From the NCBI GenBank assembly GCA_021234155.1, contig JAJEKV010000003.1:26829166-26893165 (forward strand): 64,000 bases of DNA, read 5' to 3'. The notes beneath the pieces are model-generated. The model saw nothing but the letters and a program-made list of their open reading frames with translations. It made no database searches and had not been told where the DNA came from. Shown here in pieces: positions 57,914 through 64,000 of this stretch. The translations under genes and the position numbers were made by a program. Position 1 is the first letter of the stretch. Each line of letters opens with the position of its first letter. The DNA comes from Isoetes taiwanensis (taxonomy: Eukaryota; Streptophyta; Lycopodiopsida; Isoetales; Isoetaceae).

Positions 57914-59268
57914 ATGTAGACAGATAGAGACAGGTAGATGGGAGCGGCCGCAATTGCCGCGAGAAGCGAGACTATGTGCCTGTTGCCAGTTACAGGTTAT
58001 TGAAGATGAAAGCCATACTCTTTTAAGTTGCCTTGCTTTTGAGATAGTCCGGAATCATTTTTTGACATTAGCATTCCATTCCACGCTTCCACAACTTCTC
58101 AGAGCACCATCTGTGCATGACTTGGCATTATACATACTTGAGGTTCTAGATAAACATCTGCAATTACTGAGCCCTCAGTAGTCATTATCTCCGCTTGTCT
58201 AGTATCATCATTACTGCAAAGGTTTTTCCCTTGAAAACCTTTCGAGGCAGGAGTTTTGAAGTCGTAACAAGGTAGCCGTACTGGAAGGTGCGGCTGGATC
58301 ACCTCCTTTCCAGGGAGAGCTAATGCTTGTTGGGCTAGTTCTACACACCCAGTAAAGAAGCGAGCCGCATGGATCTTCGAGCTGAGCTCGGAGATGGAAT
58401 AATCTCTCCATCCCTTTCTCTTTGTCTCTTTATTAGTAATCCGATAACCAAAATAATTATTCAATGAATTACGATAAGTAGTATTCAATCCATAGTGAAA
58501 AACTTTTCCGCAATGGGCGAAAGCCTGACGGAGCAATGCCGCGTGGAGGTAGAAGGCCCACGGGTCGTAAACTCCTTGTCTCGGAGAAGAAGCAATTAAG
58601 CGATGACAACCAGGAGGTGGGCTTGGAAGCAGCCATCCTTCGAAGACAGCGTAATAGCTCACTGGTCTAGCTTAATGGCACCGAAGATGTCTCGGGGCTT
58701 AAGTGATTCACCGAAGCGACGAGACCATTTGGTCAAATATTTGCATTTGTTTATAACTTATATAAATTAAATTCATTAACTGAAACTAATTCATTTATTC
58801 GTGGAAAAAGAAATATTGACTAAAAAAAGTTTCATGATCGTTCATATTATTTCTATTATACCTGAAAAAATCAATTTATATTAGAATCGAAAAAAATCAA
58901 TATATAAAAATATATTTCTCTTACGGGAAGATATCAATCTTTTTTCAAGAAATTAGAGTCGGTCTACAGATCATGCATGGCCCCCACACACGACCTCCCA
59001 ACTTTCAAAAGGAAATTGAAACTTTACTTTAAAAAAAAAAAATCCATATCGAACCCAGAAAAATAATTAACAAAAAGATTTTGTAAAGAAGGCGCTTCAT
59101 TAATCGAGTTCACCACCGTAAAACTCAATAGTTACACCTACTTGTTTAATGCTATACTTTGATTCTGCCCTCCTGAAGGGAACGTCGGCTCTCGCAATTC
59201 CCTCCGTTGTATGGGTCCCATGACCTTTTGGTCTCTGTGGACGTTAAAAAATCTATTCTATTCTACAA
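57914..59268 (+). mobile_element. LINE F: 3' fragment split by plastid DNA
   Basis: C-terminal LINE segment (57,917-58,181: IETGRWERPQLPREARLCAC, finger CACCQLQVIEDESHTLLSC), then the 3' UTR hairpin (58,219-58,256: TTGAAAACCTTTCGAGGCAGG). At 58,257/58 the LINE stops and plastid DNA begins. The remaining LINE end (GGGTCCCATGACC, TTGGTCTCTGTGGACGTTAA and an ATTCT tail) resumes at about 59,211. Comparison with LINE B shows that about 45 bp of LINE is replaced by about 950 bp of foreign DNA. Confidence 0.85.
58258..59210. other. Rearranged plastid rRNA-operon DNA (NUPT mosaic) inside LINE F
   Basis: 58,258-58,309 is the 3' end of plastid 16S rRNA (GAAGTCGTAACAAGGTAGCC ... GGATCACCTCCTTTC). It runs on into the 16S-23S spacer start (AGGGAGAGCTAATGCTTGTT) to roughly 58,400. 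58,502-58,595 is an internal 16S segment (TTCCGCAATGGGCGAAAGCC, CGCGTGGAGGTAGAAGGCCC) that normally lies about 1 kb upstream of the 3' end. 58,597 to about 58,735 is an internal 23S segment (AGCGATGACAACCAGGAGGT, GCGTAATAGCTCACTGGTC). 58,740-59,210 is AT-rich and unidentified. The order differs from a real rDNA operon, and no rRNA here is complete. Confidence 0.88.
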
Positions 59269-59427
59269 AAAATAATGTTGTTTTATATTCCATAATTCAT
59301 TTTCTAAGTAGTTCCACTGCTCATTTTATTTTCAATGGAGTTCTTCTTTTAGAAAACAATCCCTAGGCTCCGAAGGAGCCATTTTTTTTATTTTTTTTAA
59401 CCTATGCATAATCCATTATATATATAA

Positions 59428-60865
59428 AATATGTAGCACAATAACAGGAGGTTCCCAGGGGATTTGATATGGATGTAAAAATAACAATTCCTGAAATCAT
59501 AGGCCATATCCCCAAAATAGTTCAATGGGTTGTTGTAAAATTAAACATAGATTTAAGATAAAAAAAATCAAGTTAGCTCACTAGTTATATTGGTCAACGT
59601 AGTCTTATTAGGACATTAATTTATTTTGGTAGAGGTTCGAGCCTCCGTAGTTCATAGGAGAAGACGTATAGAGACTCGATATTCCATCAAAACCTTAGGC
59701 AAACTCGTGTTTCATATTTCAAAATCATAGATGCCCCCAATCATAAATGACCATAAGCAGTCACTTGCACATTGTGTTCCTTTTGGGAAAGCTTCATTAA
59801 AACCTCTTCTTCCTTGGAGTTTGTTTTATCAGCTATGCTTTTTTCCTAATGCCTCTCCATTTTTGAAAGGCTTGTTGGAGTCTTGGGAGATAGTACGGAC
59901 CTTATTTCGTATTGATCTTGTTGCTTGTCATCAGTTGAGCGCCCCTTGTTGGTGGATACCTATGATTCCGGCCATACTTGGCAAAAGATTGCTAGTACTC
60001 TACCATTGGTTGCTCCAGAGGCTATTGAAGGGTGCATGTGGGTTTTCCACCAGAGTGTTCACGAGCATAGGCTTGTGAACTCTATGTATAGGCTACTTGT
60101 CAATGGTGATATCCTTATGCCATCCACTAAGTGGTCCCTTCAGCTTTCACCACCTAGTTGGAGACGTATGTGGACTTAGGTTTGGGGTAAACTACTCCAT
60201 CCTAAGATGCTTGTGCCTTGGTGGCAGATTCTTCACAGATGCCCTCGTGTGAATGTGCTTGTCCACAGATTTGATCCTCGAGTGTCAGCACTCTGCCCAC
60301 TATGCAAGCAAAGGGACGAGACCATTGAGCATTGTTTCTTTTTATGTGATCATCTCCAGCCTGCTTGGTCTTGGTTGCTTGACATTGAAAAGTCAGCAAG
60401 TGCTTCTATCTATTTATCCGGATACTTAGAATAAGTTGCAGAGCCAAGCATTTCATTTAGCATCAGGATGGTTGTTGTGGTCCATCTGGAAGCGCATAAG
60501 ATTGTGTATCTTTCAGGGTTTGGATATTCCTCCTGCAGTTGTCCTCCAAGACTTTCCATTGCTCTTCGCTTGCTCCTACTCAGCAACAGTTGGTATTTGA
60601 GTCCTATTTTAGTGTGTTGTCTTATGCATAGGCTGGTGGTTCTACTCAGCCGATCATGATTATCCTCTGAGATTTTATTCCCGCCTCTGCATTTGTATCT
60701 GGCTTTTGGCTTGGAGTTTCAATAAAGTTTGTCGTTCTTTACAAAAAAAAAGAAATAAAATAAATGACCATAAGCAAAACAAGAGGTGCTCAGAGGCTCC
60801 AACATACGATCTGGGCCGTAAGGTCAGTTCCGAAGACTGCGGTAGTCCAGGGTGCACCTCATTTA
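59428..60865 (-). repeat. Repeat R1, copy A (interrupted by an L1)
   Basis: Reverse-orientation counterpart of 62,215-62,930. It consists of 59,428-59,742 and, after the L1 insertion, 60,777 to about 60,865. Contains a tRNA-like module on the + strand: TTAGCTCACTAGTTATATTGG (A-box-like, about 59,572) and GGTTCGAGCC (B box, 59,635). No coding capacity. Class undetermined. Confidence 0.8.
59760..60759 (+). mobile_element. 5'-truncated L1-type LINE, 1,000 bp, with 17-bp target duplication
   Basis: Flanked by ATAAATGACCATAAGCA (59,743-59,759 and 60,760-60,776). It ends AATAAAGTTTGTCGTTC followed by an A-rich tail. It encodes the C-terminal zf-RVT-type region of a plant L1: WGKLLHPKMLVPWWQILHRC, RVNVLVHRFDPRVSALCPLC and KQRDETIEHCFFLCDHLQPA (60,183-60,365). 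The reading frame contains stops. Same L1 type as 8717-9226. Confidence 0.92.
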
Positions 60866-61283
60866 GAATATGTTTAATATTACATATTGAACATGATATC
60901 CCACATACCAAAAAATTGAACCATTGAATTAAACCCCCAGTTGTTTTTGCTGATATTCGTGCAGGACATCCAACAGTTGGCGAGGAGCTCCAAAGATTTA
61001 GGCATGTACATGTGCACCATACATGTGTACAATGCGCTTCACAACCTTTGGTTTAATCCTGTATTTGAAAGTGATAGTTAATTGAAACTTGCAAAAAAAT
61101 GAATCGCGCTTAACTATGGCCAAGATTGCCCCAAATCGACATCCAACGGTTCGAGCCCGCCCTGCACGAATATCAATATCAGCAAAAACAAATGGGGAGG
61201 GGGGGAGGGTAAGGGATTTTATTCAATGGTTCAATTTTCTGATATATGGGATATCATGTCCAATGGTGTAATATGTAATATTC
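60866..61283. mobile_element. MITE with ~120-bp terminal inverted repeats
   Basis: Left: GAATATG...TTACATATTGAACATGATATCCC, then ATTGAACCATTGAATTAAA and TTTGTTTTTGCTGATATTCG. The same words run in reverse complement at about 61,150-61,283 (CGAATATCAATATCAGCAAA, TTCAATGGTTCAATTTTCTG, GGGATATCATGTCCAATGG). About 418 bp in total, no coding capacity. Target duplication not determined; superfamily unknown. Confidence 0.8.
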
Positions 61284-62214
61284 AAATTTAAAATAAAAAG
61301 ATCAAGAGAACCCCTGTATAGTCCAATTAAATTTCACTTCTTGTCATATTTGTTTGAAAATTTTCTTTTGTAGCTGTTGCAATAGCCTCACTATCAAACT
61401 GGAAATGCATTTTAATCCAAAAGAGAGAAAGTTTTTTTCCACTATACACCACTCTGTTTCTTGCTTTCCATAATTAAAGCATTTCCAAGGTATAATTACT
61501 TTTTACCTCTTTCTTCATCCTTCTTAAGGAGAATGGCCTTAGTGTGATATGTAATTTAGAAAGATACTTACAATTACGAAGGAGCAATCTCTCAATAACA
61601 TGTTGAGGCAGAAACAACATGCAGAATGTTAATATGTAAAGATTTATCAAGTTTTAGTAGCTTAACTAGTTCTCAATCATAACTTACGTCAAGACGCTTC
61701 TTCTCATCGCTTTCTTCTTTGTTAAGACCATTGTTTATCATCCAATAAAGTCAAAGTCAAACTTGACCAATGTCCAATATGGAAATAAAATCAAAAGTAA
61801 AATTCCATCCCCTTATAGCAACTTATGCTCCCTTATAACAAATATCGCAACGTTTATTGGGTATATATGGATGTTACTACATAAAATTATATCAATATTC
61901 GTCAAGGGATGTGAAAACATCTGGACGGATCAAATTTAGCAGTGCCCTAAGCACTGAAAATTGTTCTGCAGTGGTGTGCACTGTCAGTAAGAGAGCATAA
62001 AATGGATCTTCTTCAATAGTATTGCACGCTTTCACTAGCTTACAATTGAAAATTTTCAATACTTGTCTCCATAGGCCAAAGCTACATGATGACAAGTACA
62101 CAAGTCAATGCCAAGAAAAAGGTGGTCAACTCAAATAGTATTACATGATCGTATGATAGTTATTGCTCCTAATAAATATATTTTCCAGTTGATGTTTCAA
62201 CTAGGCATGTTTTT
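61284..62214. other. Unassigned AT-rich stretch
   Basis: No gene recognised; short random-looking open frames only. Confidence 0.5.
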
Positions 62215-62930
62215 GGACCCTGGACTACCACAGTCGTCGGATCTGTCAATCCTACGGCCCAGACTGTATGTTGGAGCCTCTGGACACCTCTCGTTTCGAT
62301 TATGCTCAATTATGATTGGGGACGCCTATGATTTTAAGATGTCGAATACGAGTTTGCCTAAGGTTTTGATGGTATATCGAGCCTCTATACGTTTTCGCTT
62401 AAGCTTTTAGAATATGAAATACGAGGATTCGAACCTTTACCAAAATAACTCAATATCCTAATAAGACTACTTTAACCAATCTAACCAGTCAGCTAATGTG
62501 ATTATTTTTTATCTTAAATCTCTGTTTTTTTTTATGATAACCCATTGAATTGTTTTAAGGATATGGTCTATGGTTTCAAGAATTATATCTATATCAAATC
62601 CCCACGGAACCCCACAGGGGCGCCTATGATTTTAAGATGTCGAATCTGAGTTTGCCTAAGGTTTTGATGGTATATCGAGCCTCTATACGTTTTAAGCTTT
62701 AAGCTTTTAGAATATGAAATACGAGGATTCGAACCTTTACCAAAATAACTCAATATCCTAATAAGACTTTAACCAATCTAACCAGTCAGCTAATGTGATT
62801 ATTTTTTATCTTAAATCTCTGTTTTTTTTTATGATAACCCATTGAATTGTTTTAAGGATATGGTCTATGGTTTCAAGAATTATATCTATATCAAATCCCC
62901 CTGGAACCCCCTGTTATTTTGCTACATATT
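62215..62930 (+). repeat. Repeat R1, copy B with internal tandem duplication
   Basis: Starts GGACCCTGGACTACCACAGT. The unit 62,318-62,616 is duplicated directly as 62,617-62,930 with few changes. Each contains GAGTTTGCCTAAGGTTTTGA, GGATTCGAACC (a B box on the minus strand) and CTAACCAGTCAGCTAATG (A-box region on the minus strand). Ends CCCCTGTTATTTTGCTACAT. Confidence 0.88.
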
Positions 62931-64000
62931 CATACATATGCCATTTGCAATGAAATTATCGATTCATAACAATATTGCTTTGAAATAGAAACCACAAACC
63001 TATAGTTTTGATTTGTTTTGTAGTATATATAATAATGCAAACTCATGAAGGGCTACAAGCTAAAGAGAGTTGCAATTGATGTGCTTTTCATTATTGCTAT
63101 GCTCCACTATAAAGATATTGTCTTTGTTAGATTGACATTTCATATTGTAGAGTTATGTTGCTTTTGTAACAACTTAGAGCCAAGTGTTCATGCTTTCTGT
63201 CATGATATTGTAATAAAAAGGAAGGCAGGATATCCTAGATCCAAATAAAAGGCAATAATGATACAAAGATGAGACATAAAATGCAAAAGAACACCATAGG
63301 AGATCACGTCAACTTGCTATAAAAGGCAATAATGTTAGAAAGACAAGACACAAAATGTCGACATTTATATGCCTCATATTTGAAGATGGGTGTATATATA
63401 AGAAAGCATATCCATCAACTGAGCTATCACGTGATCTCCTATTGGATGCTTTCTAAATTATTGTAAACGACATAGAGATAGTTATATGCACAAGTAAAAT
63501 CTCACATGTATTGACTAATGGAACATCATGAGCCATCATGAAATTCTTGTGCTTCGGTAGATAGGCTTTTATTCATCTCGCAGACTTTCTACAATAGCTG
63601 AGAGTGGATAGCTGCACATTTGCAAGCTATCAAGGAAAAGGAAAAATACAAGGAATATTTAGTTATATCCAAAAAAAATAAAAATTAAAGATATTGGCTA
63701 ATCTTCGAATTAAAAATACCTCGCCCTTTCAAGTTTCTGAGAAAAAAACCCTAGCGATAAGCCCTCACCAAGAGGCTTAGACAAAACATAAGACTGGTTA
63801 ATATTGTTAACATAAAAATATCCCACTAGACAAGAAGAAGCCGAGGCACATGTCACCACTTTACTTGCATATCCTCGACACCAAAACACAAAGATAAGGA
63901 AAAAAAAAAAAAACTCAAAAATTGTTCAGACATGCCATGCTACAAAACCTTTTCAAAATAGAGGGGCTGGTTATGCATGCCATGCTATATTTTAAACACA
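62931..64000. other. Unassigned AT-rich stretch to window end
   Basis: No gene recognised. A partial tandem repeat with AAAAGGCAATAATG and CAAAATG words occurs at 63,245-63,360. The open frame 63,045-63,248 has no known domain. Confidence 0.5.

Noticed and set aside
58099-58662. 187-residue minus-strand open frame
   Set aside because: It runs across the LINE-plastid junction and is antisense to rRNA fragments; no domain.
58258-58740. 16S and 23S rRNA matches
   Set aside because: Only rearranged internal fragments of plastid rRNA genes are present, embedded in a LINE; not functional rRNA genes.

Overview
The window looks like nuclear DNA of a land plant. The evidence is a plastid-type 4-alpha-glucanotransferase gene (DPE1) with 15 recognisable coding exons, Ty3/gypsy chromovirus and Ty1/copia fossils, plant-type L1 tails, and a piece of scrambled plastid rRNA-operon DNA. 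I cannot name the species. The abundance of a microsatellite-tailed LINE family and an orphan reverse transcriptase more familiar from non-flowering lineages and aquatic animals hint at a non-angiosperm such as a fern, but this is inference.

Only one clear host gene is present: DPE1 on the minus strand at about 40.8-44.2 kb. Almost everything else is mobile DNA. (1) 1-3.7 kb: 3' half of a chromodomain-bearing gypsy fossil. (2) 3.8-4.5 kb: a GC-rich palindrome/inverted-repeat element. (3) 5.0-16.4 kb: a second gypsy fossil holding a hAT-like element (itself split by an L1 tail) and a nearly full-length 5.9 kb reverse-oriented LINE with a clean 11-bp target duplication. (4) 17.9-19.8 kb: another LINE. 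(5) 20.9-28.3 kb: two near-identical copies of the 5' half of an unusual, apparently intron-containing RT gene. Only the first copy keeps the RT core, and a young foldback element and a CATGCA-type microsatellite lie between the copies. (6) 29-30.5 kb: LINE pieces. (7) 31.9-33.2 kb: LTR and gag of a fossil related to the first. (8) 35.5-37.4 kb: a fairly well-preserved LINE. (9) 37.7-40 kb: a tRNA-derived SINE-like unit and a Helitron helicase remnant between direct repeats. (10) 46.8-49.0 kb: another LINE. (11) 53.2-54.6 kb: copia fossil. (12) 57.9-59.3 kb: a LINE 3' end interrupted by plastid 16S/23S fragments. (13) 59.4-62.9 kb: an unclassified repeat with a tRNA-like module, one copy split by an exactly 1,000-bp L1, next to a long-TIR MITE.

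The unifying theme is a LINE family of at least six ORF-bearing copies plus isolated tails. They share a C-terminal CCHC-like finger, and all but one share a conserved 3' end: a short hairpin, then a GGTCTC-GTGGACG block, then a microsatellite rather than poly(A). The repeat motif differs from copy to copy. All assignments come from reading the sequence; no database search was run.
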